A stretch of 64,000 nucleotides of DNA, from assembly GCA_029962745.1 (NCBI GenBank), contig CM057164.1:27322144-27386143 (forward strand), written 5' to 3'. This document shows, in pieces, positions 23,011 through 36,076 of the stretch. Position 1 is the stretch's first letter. Every line of letters starts with the position of its first letter. This DNA comes from Echinometra lucunter (Eukaryota; Echinodermata; Echinoidea; Camarodonta; Echinometridae). Below the pieces are notes generated by a model, which saw only the letters and a program-made list of their open reading frames with translations, was not told the origin of the DNA and ran no database searches. The position numbers were made by a program, and so were the translations under genes.

Positions 23011-24589
23011 CTTTAAAAAGCACAGTGTGTATGGGGACGTCTGTCGTTTCGACAGATCATTTAGCATGTTGAGAATGGAGGAAGGGAAATGGAGGACTGT
23101 GTGCAGTTGGAATTTTGGATCAAATCTACCCGAAATGTCAATTTTTCCCGAATGAAGGAATTAAAAGAATAAAAGAAGAAACTAATATTGAGAATAATCA
23201 TGTTAATAGTTCAGGCTTCTTTTTAAATAGCGCCTCATGTCTGTCACACCGGACTCTCCTGGCGCTCCAAGAAATTTCTCCATCGACTTGGGGGGGGGGG
23301 GGAGGGGAATTAAGATAGTAGGGGATAAAATACAATTGCAAGGTGCTGCTGAGGGCCTCGTGATGCTAGTTCTCTCTTGTAGGCCTATGCATTTTCTTTT
23401 TTTGGTTTGTTTTGTTTTGTATGTTTTATTAAAGTAAATCAGCAGAATCACATATTTACATGATTGGCAGGATTCAATATAAAAATAAAATACATAAACA
23501 CATAAAAATGAAAATAAAAAAGGAAAAGCAGACAAAATAAAATAAACTATTATTGGAAATGCGGCAGAGAAGAAAAAAACCCCCAAGAAACATAACATTA
23601 CAAGTACTTGTACTACAAAATAGAATTATCTGGGTTCATTTTTGTGATTGTTTTTTCGTGTTGATGACTTACATTCGGTATCTGTAATGTGCATCATGCA
23701 TGTATTAAAAATACCAAAACAGTTGTTATCGATATGTAATGAGATAAAAAGGAATGTGAGACTCGAGAAATTTTATCGGCCTATAAGCTTTACAATCCAG
23801 CAGTGATGTAAGGCAAATCAACCAAACATGGAATAGGAAGAATGATGCAGTGAACGCACTTTTCGAGACTCGCCGTGAGATGTTTGAAGAACATGAGGAA
23901 GATGCGGTTTAAACTTCGTGCGAGAATCACCCCCCCAAATTGATGAATGTTGGACTTTATCGCTAATTACTAAATTCATTTGACGTTACCGGTCATCACT
24001 AGATCATCCGTGATCGCAGGGGCGTATCTTCCTGATCAAAGCCAATTGATCAAACCCGTTAGCAATAACTTCTACTACCCACTGCATCCGTGATCAATCA
24101 AGAATTGGAAAGTAGCAGAGCGAGGGGCCGGGAACATAGTCAATTTCGTCACCTTTTAAGGTACCTCGTCTCCAGCCATGTGGGTTGATTTATGGCGTAG
24201 TCATGAAGATGGAACGATTCGAGAGAAATGGGGTTTGGCGACCCCAAATCATGAACTTTGGAAGGAGTCACCGATTGCTTTTGCTGGGAAAGATGGCATT
24301 TTGGAGGGAGATGGAAAAGGAACGGTATAGAAATATACTATAAACAAATTATGACATTTTCAAAACTCTCAGACAAAGTAGGCCAATCAACACCTCAGCT
24401 CTTCTTCACACGGATGAAAATAACGAAAACTAGTTCTGATTTCTGCGATGACTGTTTGAAGATCAAGGTGTCTATGAGTATGAATCTTATAATCATTTAC
24501 TCTGTTAAAGTATTAAGGGTTAATATAAAGGAAGTTTGGTGGGGGGTACCAGGAGGAAAGCCCGTATGAGGCTGCAGGAAAATACTGGA

Positions 24590-24850
24590 TGTGTATATTT
24601 CATACAGCGCACATATCCACAAAAAAGTGTTCACCCAGGCGCTCCAATCTACCTTGGCTCAGCTAGATTACCAGTGTCGGTGCTCACAGCATTCCCTGCC
24701 AGTACTTACCTTACACCCGGGTGGAGAGTAGCTAATGTAGAATCATATCTTGCGAAAGGAGATATAGTGCCGCGGCGGGACTCGAACTCGGACCACAAGA
24801 TCCACAGTCCGATGACGTATCCACTGGACCATGACACCTCATTATGCAAT
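24590..24850 (-). mobile_element. tRNA-derived SINE, copy A
   Basis: On the minus strand the head has a perfect RNA polymerase III A box (TGGTCCAGTGG, 24831-24821) and B box (GTTCGAGTCC, 24787-24778) at tRNA-like spacing. It is followed by a non-tRNA body with CCACCCGGGTGTAAGGTAAG and GGCAGGGAATGCTGTGAGCA. The tRNA part lacks a convincing 3' acceptor stem, so it is a SINE head rather than a working tRNA gene. The 3' boundary is approximate. Confidence 0.75.
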
Positions 24851-25001
24851 TTTCATACTGAGTAATTGTATCGATCCATTGTGAGACTGGAACGTAATTG
24901 TTCTAAATTTAACTTACCTAGAGATTAAAAAAAAGATTAAGAAAGAATTACAACAGGCATTACAAACTTGCTGTTATCTCTCTCTTTCTCTCTTGTGCCT
25001 T

Positions 25002-25501
25002 NNNNNNNNNNNNNNNNNNNNNNNNNNNNNNNNNNNNNNNNNNNNNNNNNNNNNNNNNNNNNNNNNNNNNNNNNNNNNNNNNNNNNNNNNNNNNNNNNNN
25101 NNNNNNNNNNNNNNNNNNNNNNNNNNNNNNNNNNNNNNNNNNNNNNNNNNNNNNNNNNNNNNNNNNNNNNNNNNNNNNNNNNNNNNNNNNNNNNNNNNNN
25201 NNNNNNNNNNNNNNNNNNNNNNNNNNNNNNNNNNNNNNNNNNNNNNNNNNNNNNNNNNNNNNNNNNNNNNNNNNNNNNNNNNNNNNNNNNNNNNNNNNNN
25301 NNNNNNNNNNNNNNNNNNNNNNNNNNNNNNNNNNNNNNNNNNNNNNNNNNNNNNNNNNNNNNNNNNNNNNNNNNNNNNNNNNNNNNNNNNNNNNNNNNNN
25401 NNNNNNNNNNNNNNNNNNNNNNNNNNNNNNNNNNNNNNNNNNNNNNNNNNNNNNNNNNNNNNNNNNNNNNNNNNNNNNNNNNNNNNNNNNNNNNNNNNNN
25501 N
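25002..25501. other. Assembly gap, exactly 500 N
   Basis: 500 consecutive N. The round length suggests a placeholder of unknown size. Both edges coincide with the ends of the duplicated segment. Confidence 0.99.
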
Positions 25502-28404
25502 TGAGTCGAGTTGAGTCGAGGTATAGACGTAAGGCAGAAAACACGGCGACCCCTGTCTCAATCAATAAAGTTTCCAGACTACCAGGTTCTCTCTTACCTC
25601 TTGGAGGCAGATGGTTGCTCTTATTTGAAGCAGGCTAACCGTACTTCCTCTTTGGGATTGAATCTGGATTAATCGGAACTCTTCGGCCACTTTTCGGCCC
25701 ATTTCGGACTGAAAATAAAAACCCGACGTCGGGTTCGAGTCCGGTTTAGGTCGAGTTTTGACGAGGTGGCGAGGTGGAATAGTCTGAATTCCCTGATTGC
25801 CAGAGTCGACTAATGCTGGGCTAAATCTGGATTAAACCAAGTGTTATTAACACTGTTAATAACTCCTTGATTAAAACATAGGTTTAATATTCTGATAGAA
25901 AATGGGGTTTCGATCATTTTTATGTAGGCGTAGATTAGGGATATGGATTGAGTGTCACAAAGAAAAAAAAGCATTTTGTGTGAAAGGAGAGACGAGTAGA
26001 TGTGCAAGAGAGTGAAGAGGTGGAGAAAGAGGAAGCATAAAATGTGGGCTTTTTTTTTCTTCTTCAGAATTTGGGGAGCTGGAAATGCATTGTTGTAATG
26101 GCGTATTCGTACATTGATAAACCGGCATTTAAACATGATAAAAAATGCATGGCGCAGGCCTATATCTTCTCATGAAGACCCCTTTTCTTGGTTTTGGGCC
26201 TATTGGAAACGCGTTGACGATCGTGACGCGCCATAAACCGGCAAAACTTTTTGTTGGACGTCCGTTGGTATAGCAATCTATTGGACTGACCTCCCCCCCC
26301 CCTCCCCTTGGATTGAAAGGCTTGAAGATTAGCTTTCGTGGCCATGGCAGTAGATGTCTATCTGGATGATGGATACCCTGGGTTGAGACCTTGGACTAGG
26401 TCCATGTTTTGTGAGGTATTTCCAAGAGAATGTTACCCATGTCACCTTAGGAGGGGACATGCATCACCTTCGATCATACCAATGATGATTGACGGGCTTG
26501 TGGTGGGACTGGTATTTGGAGACTTCTTGGATCATGGAGAACGATGGATTTATAGATCTAGACTGTGGTAAGAATAGAGTAAGAAGAACCCACCTTTAAT
26601 AGTTTTGTTCCTTTGTTTTTTAAAGCTTGGAGACTTCCATAAAAAAAGGTTGGTCACCTTTCACACGTTTTTTATTCCTAACGTCCACTGGGGGGGGGGG
26701 GGGGAGTTGCCTTGACAGAGCTTAATGAATGTAGCTTTGATTATAGAAAATGTATACTGGCAATGATTCAGTAGAGAAGTTTTCCGTCCCGCAGGAGCAA
26801 AAAATAATCCCAGTACTCCATCCATAAATATATAATGATACTAAAATGCAATTCTCTCTGCTCAGGATTCACAATTCAATACGGCTTCATGTTGATTAAT
26901 GTTCGGTCTGAGATTAGTTGCAGAACATGGAAAAGGGGATTAAGATGGGGGAGATATGAACCTTTACAAAAGGATTAAGGATAATGGATGTCTATTTAAT
27001 TAATGGATGTCTGTTTAATTAATGGAAATTTATGGCGGATATTGCCTTCCTGGAAGGCTGGGCTGTGTAGCATTCCTCTCTCTCCTTTAAATTTCGTTCC
27101 GAATGCTTCAGGTGGTAATACTTGAACATTTCAGTGGAACATTATCCCCAAGCAGCCTTTTATGTCAAGACATCCTCGGTGGAGATCAGAAGAAATTCAA
27201 GGAGCAAAGTGACCTTCTCCAGAGCTTTCCTAGCCCTACCTTGGCTTCTGTACTGTGATGTATTGCGTTTTGATCTTATCTTAACCCATCCACCGTGTGC
27301 GACGTAAAGCCACCAAAATTAATATTTTATCCCTTTTCCTCACAAAATTTCATTTTTCCCTACCTGTAATTCAAGCCCAGCTTTCTCCTTGTCTTTTGTT
27401 GTGGTTATTCGAGGTGGCATTGGCCTTTTGTCATGAAGGGATTTGGACATGTAAACCCAATCTGTCAATGCACACAAAGCCTTAGAAAAGTGTTGACCTG
27501 ACAGAATCGTGTGGGACCAACGCCGTTTTGATAAGGTGGGACTATGGGCTGTCGAGACTGCCTTTTTTTTTTTTTCCCCTTAAAGATGACAGAATATAAC
27601 GAATGTGTTATTATAAAGCATGCATGTGTTGTTTTTGTACTCGGCCAGCAGGGAATTTTTTTTTTCTGCAAAAGATTTGATTATGGTTATTTTGTCCTCA
27701 AGCGGAGTTTTCAAAGCTTTCTTGAACTAGAAGAGAAGCGTTGATTGAAAGACGAATCTTATAGAAGTTATGTGGAAATATGGATGAAGAGTAGCAAGCA
27801 GCTAGACTAATAATTTTGTATTAATGTCCGGGGGGAGGGGGAAGAATTTCAGGGGTCCATTGGCCGCATTGACACCGTGGGACGACCAGACAGAGGACAA
27901 GTTGATTTGTGTGGGGTTTTTTTTGGTGCGATTCCGCAAGCCCCAATACGCGATCATGATTGATTGGGGGGGGGGGGGGGGCTGCAGCTGCGTCTTATCT
28001 TTTACTTTCTATGCAAGATACCTCACATATTTCAAACTCACGTATTGCTGCTGTTTGGTTCCCATATCCTTCTAATACATCATAACAACAATTCATTTTC
28101 TTTGTATAGTCAAATAATAAAGTGTCCCTTCATGCATTCATGTGGGCACTTTTTTACTCTGTGTTACTTACTGTCCTCGTTGCAATTGTCTTCAAGAGGA
28201 GAAACTATTCGTATTACTACGAATCTCAGGGGAATATTACGCATCCACTTTTAAAGAATATGAGACGCCTTCAAAATGTCCGAAACACCCGGTGCCGGAC
28301 TTCCTCAAGCTCCTTTTGCACAGTTCCCTTGGGTGTACCATTTAACGTTACCCTTCTTGAGGTCGCGATGTGATCATCCTCACATTCGCCCAAAACAAAC
28401 TCAC

Positions 28405-28484
28405 CTGTTTTCGATCAAGCAAAGAGACAGCGTCGAAATCCTTCTATTTACACCGGGAATATCAACAGAAACGGGACAATCCTT
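28405..28484 (-). CDS. Candidate exon, copy B (DCPVSVDIPGVNRRIST...)
   Basis: Identical to 15296-15375, with the same CAG/GTGAGT donor. Surrounding sequence differs from copy A by several one-base indels. Confidence 0.5.
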
Positions 28485-28917
28485 CTTGGAAAGTCCCCAG
28501 GATTAGCTCTTACGATCCTGAAGTGTGGGTTGGAAAAGGGACAGAAATCTGACATGTTAAAAGGGTGATTCGATATCTGGTCGTGACAAAATATAATTCT
28601 CATAGATCAAACGACTGCTTAACAGGAAACAAATCTGTTATTCGCTTATCTGTTTCAATAGGAAAATAAGATAATTTCTCAGACTTTAAAAATCAGTTTC
28701 AAAATAGGACCAAATTAATACCTAGTCTATATCATGTAGGTTGTTTGTGCGATTTTCAGTGGATTTATCGATGTAAGTATCCATTAAGAGCATGTCAAAT
28801 TGTTGAAGGCCAAACAATATGACAAAAATCACCCTTTTTCAGTATGATTATCAATTCGACATGTTGGGATGGCTCAAGTCTGTTCCTTCCGATATTCACT
28901 CAGAGCTGATATCACAC

Positions 28918-29067
28918 CTTTAAACATTTTATACACAGAGAGCTTTTCCTCGCCAGGAATAGCAAGGATTGTGTGCCTTTCTGTAGCAGCACTATTTGCT
29001 TGGAGGACGGCAAGGTAGAGTTCTTTGACAGAGCAGGCAGCAATCTGCAGTTGGTTCCATCCCCTCT
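28918..29067 (-). CDS. Candidate exon, copy B (GWNQLQIAACSVKELYLAV...)
   Basis: Same length, splice signals and frame as 15809-15958, with three substitutions. The donor context changes to AAG/GTGTGA because of an indel just inside the presumed intron. Confidence 0.55.
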
Positions 29068-30636
29068 CTGTTCAAGTCCACAAACCCTTTTGTACCTTTG
29101 AATGAGAGCAAGAATTTTATCCCTAGGGGGTTTCAGGAAGAAGCTTTTGTGCCTTCGGATGCGTCGTATCAACTCACAATTGTAATGAATAGATGATTAA
29201 TTTCACGATGTCGTGGATGAGGGAACAGCCAAATTGGTTTCTCCGGGTTTCTTTCATTGAGGCTATTGTATGCACATCATGGGTGATGATAGGAAGAAAT
29301 GCTCAATGATCATGAAGGTTGTAGAATACAAGCTTGGTTAGGAGTTCCCGTCTTTCGATTTAAAAAGTGCTTCATTTCCCCCCTATCCCAGCACCTTCTT
29401 TTCTCACCCTCTTTTTATTCTCCAGTTTTTTCATTGTTGGTCACTGTCTTTACTCTTGTCGTCATGGCTGTCCATTTCTAAATATCTCCTTTTAGTTTGA
29501 TTGTTATCATGTGACCGTATCAGAGTTCAGGTTTTGGAATGAACAGTATCAGTCCTAGAGTTACTCCGTCGGCAGGTATACTGTTAAATCCATTTCCTCC
29601 TTCTAAAATTAGCCTCCATTTATCCTTACAAAGTACGAACATGACTAATGGGCAAGTGTAGTTGCTCTCACTTAATTGAAGAACACCATTATCATTTTTA
29701 CAATATACCACACAAATCACATGACTGATGGATCCAATGTATTGGCGAAGGTTTAATGGATTTTTCTTTTATGTACAATATTTAATGTTACACAGATCAA
29801 AGCCACAACTTCTTTGTATTAAGCATGTTCAGTGCAAATCCCGTTGTGTAATTTGAAATCATAACTGCATCATAACATCTGCTTGTGCAAGTAATGAAAA
29901 TGTGCACTGCATTATAGGGTACACCACCGAATCAAATGAGCTTTTATGGATGTTGTAAGGTTTCTTTTCTTTTTGATAAACTGTGATCTATACCATTGTC
30001 CTCTCTGAGGAGTGGGTGATTTTATGATAATAGACAGTGATAGAGGCGTCCACTGCAAACAGTCATCAGCTATAATTCCGCACTACTGACAAAACCGTGG
30101 TAAATGCTAGAGCTATAAGCGTGGTGTTATCTGTGTCTTCTTTCTTGTTTCAATCTAAGGAGTGTACATTGATGCTCAGTCGTTCCTTCCTTTCAACCAG
30201 AGTTTCAAACGCATATCCCGTCCTGTTATCCGATTTGACCATGCCCCAATCAAGATAAACTAGGGAATTTTCAATCTCTTTTTCTTTCCCATATTTCGCG
30301 CAATATTTTACAGTCATCCAGGGTTGTAGTCTCGAAAATATTTTTGCACATAAAGAATATTGGTTATAGTTCCATGCCTTCACAAATCCTCCCTGTTGTA
30401 TATAATTTTTCCCGAAAAGTTATTCTATACATTCTGTCTAGCTGCATTTCATTTTCCATTTCCCCCCATGAAACGCCCTTTAGCATCGTTCATTATCGTT
30501 TATTTCTTCGTTCTGCAGTGTTTGGATATTGGGAAACTTCGATCTACCCATTAATGAACTCTTTCCTCTTTCCTTTTTTCCTCTTAAGCATGATAAGCCA
30601 TAAATCTGTTGCAGTTTCAGATACAGTGGAACTTAC

Positions 30637-30754
30637 TTTACAGAGTTTCAGTCTCGTTCGCCATTCAATTTCTGATTCTGTTGGTTTCATTTCATCATCA
30701 ATCGTCTCTTTCTTTCTCCCTCTTGATGGTTCTTTAATTCCCTGTCTCACCTCT
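30637..30754 (-). CDS. Candidate exon, copy B (KEPSRGRKKETIDDEMKPTE...)
   Basis: 118 bp block with acceptor AATGAGCAG and donor AAA/GTAAGT, phase 2 to 0, 39 codons. The peptide is highly charged: EVRQGIKEPSRGRKKETIDD, then EMKPTESEIEWRTRLKLCK, like a linker or a basic nuclear-type segment. No family recognised. The copy A counterpart (17523-17641) is frameshifted. Confidence 0.5.
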
Positions 30755-33700
30755 CTGCTCATTCAATCAAGATATTCAATGAATAGAAGAGACATGTAGA
30801 CGGAATTGCAATCCTGTCCGATAAATGGGACCCCCTTGTTATAACCACGCACCCCGGTGAAATGGGACGGAACGCGTATTCCCTGCGTCACTTTTCAATA
30901 GCGTTATTATAACCGATAACGCCGGTCATTGTTGGCGAAGATTACTGATTTATCCAGGCACGTCAGACCAAATTAATAAAATGCGATTGAGAAAGATTTG
31001 CGGGTTGGAATAGAATTGTACTTCTAGCTTCATGATATAGCCTGGTTTCTTATCTTTCGAAGAAGTTCTAATTTCTTATATCTTTTTGTTCGATCCGAGT
31101 TCTAGGTACTAGTACATTCGCGATCACGCGACAACCGGTACATACTTATTTACTATTCGTGTATGAAGATTGCTCAATATTCAAATTAACCATGTCTGCA
31201 GTAGGCCTGCACTAGGGTACCATATTCTAATCACTTTTGTGAATTTTATAATACTTCATGGAGTTAGAGATAAGACTATCAAGATCGAAATCTAGGTGAA
31301 CTTTTGCACCCGGTAATCAGCCAATCATTGGCAAACAATAGCCCAAACTCTAGGGGAAGAAAAAATGAGGAATGAAGCGATGAGTGCTATTTGTCAGTGT
31401 GGTTGAATCTATTTATTTTCAATATTCCGCCATGGGGATATTTGTGGAGATGTTTACTATTGTACAGTGATTGTATTCCTTGTTTGGTACATGGTTCGAG
31501 GCATCAGTCTAAGATCCTGCCAGGAAATCTTTTGATCTTATGTCGCCAAACAAAATCTGCTTATTAGCTTTATTACACCATACATTTCACTGCAGTTGAC
31601 TGCTCATACATGGCGATTTTTTCCAACATTGGACATGTTGGAAAAGATACTAATGTCTGAATGTAACGGCAATTTGCTAAAGACTTATTGCAACTTCTAC
31701 ACAACTATGTTCATTTTAACAAGCTTTAGGGGACTAAATACTTACGAGAGCTTTGTTTGTATGAAATTCATGACACCCCGTTATATAGAAGTTGAATTAT
31801 TAGTCACGCCGAATGTAAGTTAATGAATTCTACAGCATAGTTAGCATTTTGATGTTGTTCAAATCATGGCATTTGCCAATTTCAGAGTTCAGAGTCGTCG
31901 TTTCCCCTCATGGCCACGGACATGTTTTGCCATACTTAAACTTTCAGCCATTTTCTAACATATTCATCTAATTTTGTAAGTATTCCCCATTTAGATTCCG
32001 ATAGCTCTCGCAATCGACTTCGGCAGGCTAATATTTGTAACAAATGACAAGCTTTCGAGCCCGTCGTCGGCGACAATGTTCCTCTGGAATTTATTCGGGT
32101 CACCCACCCCCTGCATACGAGGACCATGTCATAATCTCTGAAAATTGTCTGACTTGTTATCCTAACTTCATTGACGACGTCCCATAGGACTAGGGGCGAA
32201 TCGTGATTGCCCTTTCCTTATTTCAATTCAATGCCCCCCCCTTCATCAGCTCCATTTCCCAAATCTCTTTATGCTCTGGAATCCAAGTAACACGCCAAGG
32301 GACCTAACTGACAAGGAGGAAGAATCAAGAAAGAAACACGAAGAACGTCAGAAAGAACTCGTTTTGATTTAAGCTAGACGAATGAAATCATTTTGAAACT
32401 TGGGATCGTGTTACAAATTGCTTCGGTACCTAGCCGTCATGAATCAAGGCAGATTTGCAACGCTGCTTCCGTTTGCAACTCGGCATCATCAATTTTCCAA
32501 TTCAATTATACTTTTCTGGAAGCCTTTCGATTTCTCTCTCCCCTCTCCTTTCTCTCCCTTTCTTTCTTATTTCCTTTCTTCTGCGCATACCTTTTTCTTC
32601 CAACTCGCCCTTGCAGTTTTATATTCGTTATTCCAGAGGTGTGAGCAATGTAGTGATCAAGAAGTTATACAATATATCTTCTCCATCGGCGTGTGACGTG
32701 ATGGATTGTTTAATAACGTCTAGCCGGCCTACAGCAACTTGAACAATTCTTTGCATAATATGATTGTAACACATTCAAGAACATATATCTACTCGGACGG
32801 GATGATTGTGTTTATGAAAATTATATCACTTACCGTTCCCTTGTAAATTTAACCCTCCCTCCCCCCCCCCCGGTTCCATTACCTCCTCTCGCAGCTTCGT
32901 ACTTCATGCTTGTCAGTCTTCAGAAAGTATTTACATGTTACAACATTCATATCAAGTGATTATGACTCACACAAATAATTATGTAATGTTGGAGACGATG
33001 CCCTAGATTCGTTGTTAAAGTTTGCTTAATCCCGTCGAAGCTGTGCGTAAAGTGTCGTCACAAAGCAGCAGTTATTAGTGCAAACAGGGAGATGTCCTTG
33101 TGATATTTCTAACAAATATTACCATCGTCGCACTCCCATGTCTCAAGATCTGTATCGCTATTTTGGGTAAACACTTCCTTGAGTTTGATTGATGTCTTTC
33201 GACCCATCTTCATAACACCCACATTGTGTCATGAACAAGTGTGGTCAAATAGTATGTGATGTCTATGAAGTATGTGGACACTGCAGTGCGATTGATTGTG
33301 AATTATCGGCAAATCTTCTTTAAAGCTTTATAAACAACAGGAATGTATTTAGAAAATAATTCATTTTCAAATGGAGTTGCGAATTTGTTAAACATTACTT
33401 TTGCACCATTATGAGGTGTTATCAATCCCATTGCATTACCTTTCAACAGCTCTCAAAACCTGTAGTTATTCTTTCAATATTTATTATCTATTTTCAGACC
33501 TTTCTGCCTCTCTCGCTCTCCATCACCTCACCTTTTTCTTACTATCTCTTTATCTATGTTTTTATCGGTTCCCCTTTCTATTTCATTATCCTTCCACTGT
33601 GTACGTTCCCATTTCTTCATTCTCTACTCAGATCTGCCATTCTCTTCTCTTCTAGAGGGGGGGGGGGTGTTCTTAATTAGCTCTGCCACCACCTTGCTTC

Positions 33701-34616
33701 CAACATTTTCTTTTCTTAGATGTTTTTGCATATGGGTTAAGAAATACGAAATGTCATGGCCATATAGTTTTAGCCAACGGGTGACACAATATTATTGTAA
33801 AACTACAAGCATATTTTCAGTAAATTGTGTTTTTAGAAATTTTCGCTGCGAGCACTCAGTCTGGCTTATCACTTCTGTAACAGGTTCTATGTTTGTATAG
33901 CGAGGGTAGTTATAGTATGGAGGGGTTTATTAATGCACAAAAAGGATAATTAGAGGAGGAAGAGAAAGAGAGAAAGAGTTTGTGTGAGAGAGAGAGAGAG
34001 AGGGAGAGAGATGGGGGGGGGGGGGGTGGAGGGCCGGAGGGGGAGGGGGAATAATGATTCAAGATAAATGATGAGCATCCCTTGTCGTGTGCTAATTTTT
34101 AATCCACCCCAGGTCTGGCCCTCAAATTTGTGTTCTCAAGTTAAGACAAATGCTTCCTCTTAACACGGAGCACAGGGTCTGAAATACCCAGACTGGTAGC
34201 CTATAGCTCGCGTAGGGTCTTGCGCTATCATGGCTGTAGTAACTCACAGATGGAGCTGGGTTAGACTTGACTCAAGGCGCAATGCTTTTTGGTTAAATAT
34301 CAAGATTAGAGTCTGCTCTCGCAGACTAGGCATAACATGTGGAACCCCAAAGGAACTTGGATTACAACTTGACATAGGGTCTCAGGTTTCGCCTCCATTT
34401 TAATCCGACAATATTTGCTACAACGTTTCGAAAGTTTTGTCACGTACTTTCTTTATGTACCCACCACTCTCCTGCTCTCTTGTCATTTTTTTTAGCTACC
34501 TCTTGGTCGTGGGAATGTTGCGAGAGGCTAGGCTAGAACTCCCAAATTGCAATTTCTGGCTCAGAATAACACTTAGGAGAGTGAAAGGTCAAAGTTTTTC
34601 TCCTCCTGTCAACCAG

Positions 34617-34699
34617 GGCAACGACACATTCTTCCCTCGACCATGTTTTCATAATTTCATTTGTCACATTTTTGGATGTCTTAACACCAATAAATTCAG
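34617..34699 (+). CDS. Exon-like block of ambiguous strand, copy B
   Basis: Identical to 21513-21595 including both splice signals; the same strand ambiguity applies. Confidence 0.3.
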
Positions 34700-35997
34700 G
34701 TGACGAAAATTTTGAAACAAAAAGCTTTCCCCAACTATTAAGGATGTTATTCAGCATTCTACAATTGACTTCAGGGTAGTTGATTTACTCATTAATTCAG
34801 CCTCAGAAGGCAAAGACTGGAAGCATCCATTTTCATATTTTAAGCACAAATGCACGTCTTGTTAGAAGAACATATGAAATAAAAACACCGTACCTGCACT
34901 ATTTAGTCATGTAAGCTGGTTTCATACTCATATCTAGAGAGTAATCTTAAACATTCATATGCCCTTGAACATGTTGAAGGTGTCAATCATGAAATAGCAC
35001 TATTGTCTACTAATTTGTACATCAAAACTCAATGACAACACAAATGCTTTTGTTTTTGGTATTTTTTTTTTCAGTTCATATGATAATACTGAATGTGAGG
35101 TACTAAATCAAAAGCGGATATACAGTCTATTTATTGACATGCATGCATGTTTTATTTGATCATAAAGAATAACAATAAAATTGAGTTGGGAGTATGGAAT
35201 AGAAGGGCACTTCTGTAAAACATGTCATTATGGGCGCACGTGAGAGGAAAAAAACAACAACAAACAAACGTATAAAATCAATGTAATTTCATATCAAGTG
35301 GAAGCATTTTATTGTGAAAATTACGCTTAAAATAGTACGAATTTCAGACAAACTACTTGCATGAGATTGATTGATATTCTCCCATAAAAACTGTCGACAA
35401 TTCCGGATAGGATAACATATTCACTTCGATTGTCATTACGAGTTTATTCAACCGCTCTTGAATTCAATTAAGAATGGTGTTCAATCGCTTCTCATGACAG
35501 TCAACCCACGTTATGCACTTGCGGAGTCAATGTACCGAAATTGATAACCATTCTTAAAGGTACACCCGGGAACGGTTTGAAATTCAGATTTGGAGTGATA
35601 ACTTAACCAAAGAGGCTAAACTGCAGCGAATTTAGTTTCTAGTCCCGTTCATGTAATTCTTAGGCCTATTTAGAAAATAAATAATAAGGGGGGGGGGTAA
35701 ATAAATTACAAAAATCAAACAATGTGAACAAAATGATTTCTTTTAATGTGTATTTATATAACGATTTGGAGAGAAAGAACAAAAATTATGAAATTGTGCG
35801 TTTACATTTCATGTCGATACTTTTTAAACCGATGGACTATGACCCTTCAAATGCACTGGCTTTAAGTATTATATTACACACACATGGCTTGAGCGTTTGA
35901 TGTGTTTGTGTAATAAATGGTGCATTTTCCCTGCTCATGGGATCTTTCTTTTTCGATCGCTTAAGCATGAATCGAATTGCACAAAAAGAAAATTTAC

Positions 35998-36076
35998 CTT
36001 CTGCTTCATTTGTGATATCGTTACAAACTCGGGGAAACTCAAAGGTGTCAAGATAGTTTATGGCAATAACGATTTT
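35998..36076 (-). CDS. Candidate exon, copy B (KIVIAINYLDTFEFPRVCND...)
   Basis: Identical to 22932-23010 with the same acceptor and donor. This part of the duplicated segment is nearly identical overall, so conservation here says little about selection. Confidence 0.5.

Larger units (their letters stand above)
12403..25001. repeat. 12.6 kb duplicated segment, copy A (abuts gap)
   Basis: Co-linear with 25502-38071 over its whole length, same orientation, starting at the shared TGAGTCGAGTTGAGTCGAGG and ending at the shared CTCTTTCTCTCTTGTGCCTT. Differences are substitutions, homopolymer-length changes and small indels. They include a 36 bp block (22701-22736) absent from copy B, and an extra ~20 bp in copy B near 26664. 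The right edge is exactly the N run. Most likely one haplotype of a single-copy locus. Confidence 0.95.

Noticed and set aside
24770..24842. Functional tRNA gene
   Set aside because: Pol III boxes are present but the acceptor stem does not pair and a SINE body follows, so it is a SINE head.
24960..25565. Open frames of 170-200 codons across the N run
   Set aside because: Artefacts of translating N; no sequence information.
30150..30383. 77-residue minus frame in copy B ending TLVERKERLSINVHSLD
   Set aside because: Somewhat protein-like, but the copy A equivalent has a 2 bp indel and no clear acceptor or donor fits. Left out pending transcript data.
30344..30799. 151-residue plus frame in copy B
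   Set aside because: Ser/Leu/Phe-rich antisense of the better-supported minus-strand exon at 30637-30754, and frameshifted in copy A.
31936..32127. Protein-like frames on both strands near 31.98-32.13 kb and 18.88-19.03 kb
   Set aside because: Open on both strands in one copy, but one-base indels shift them in the other and donors are poor; strand and reality undecided.
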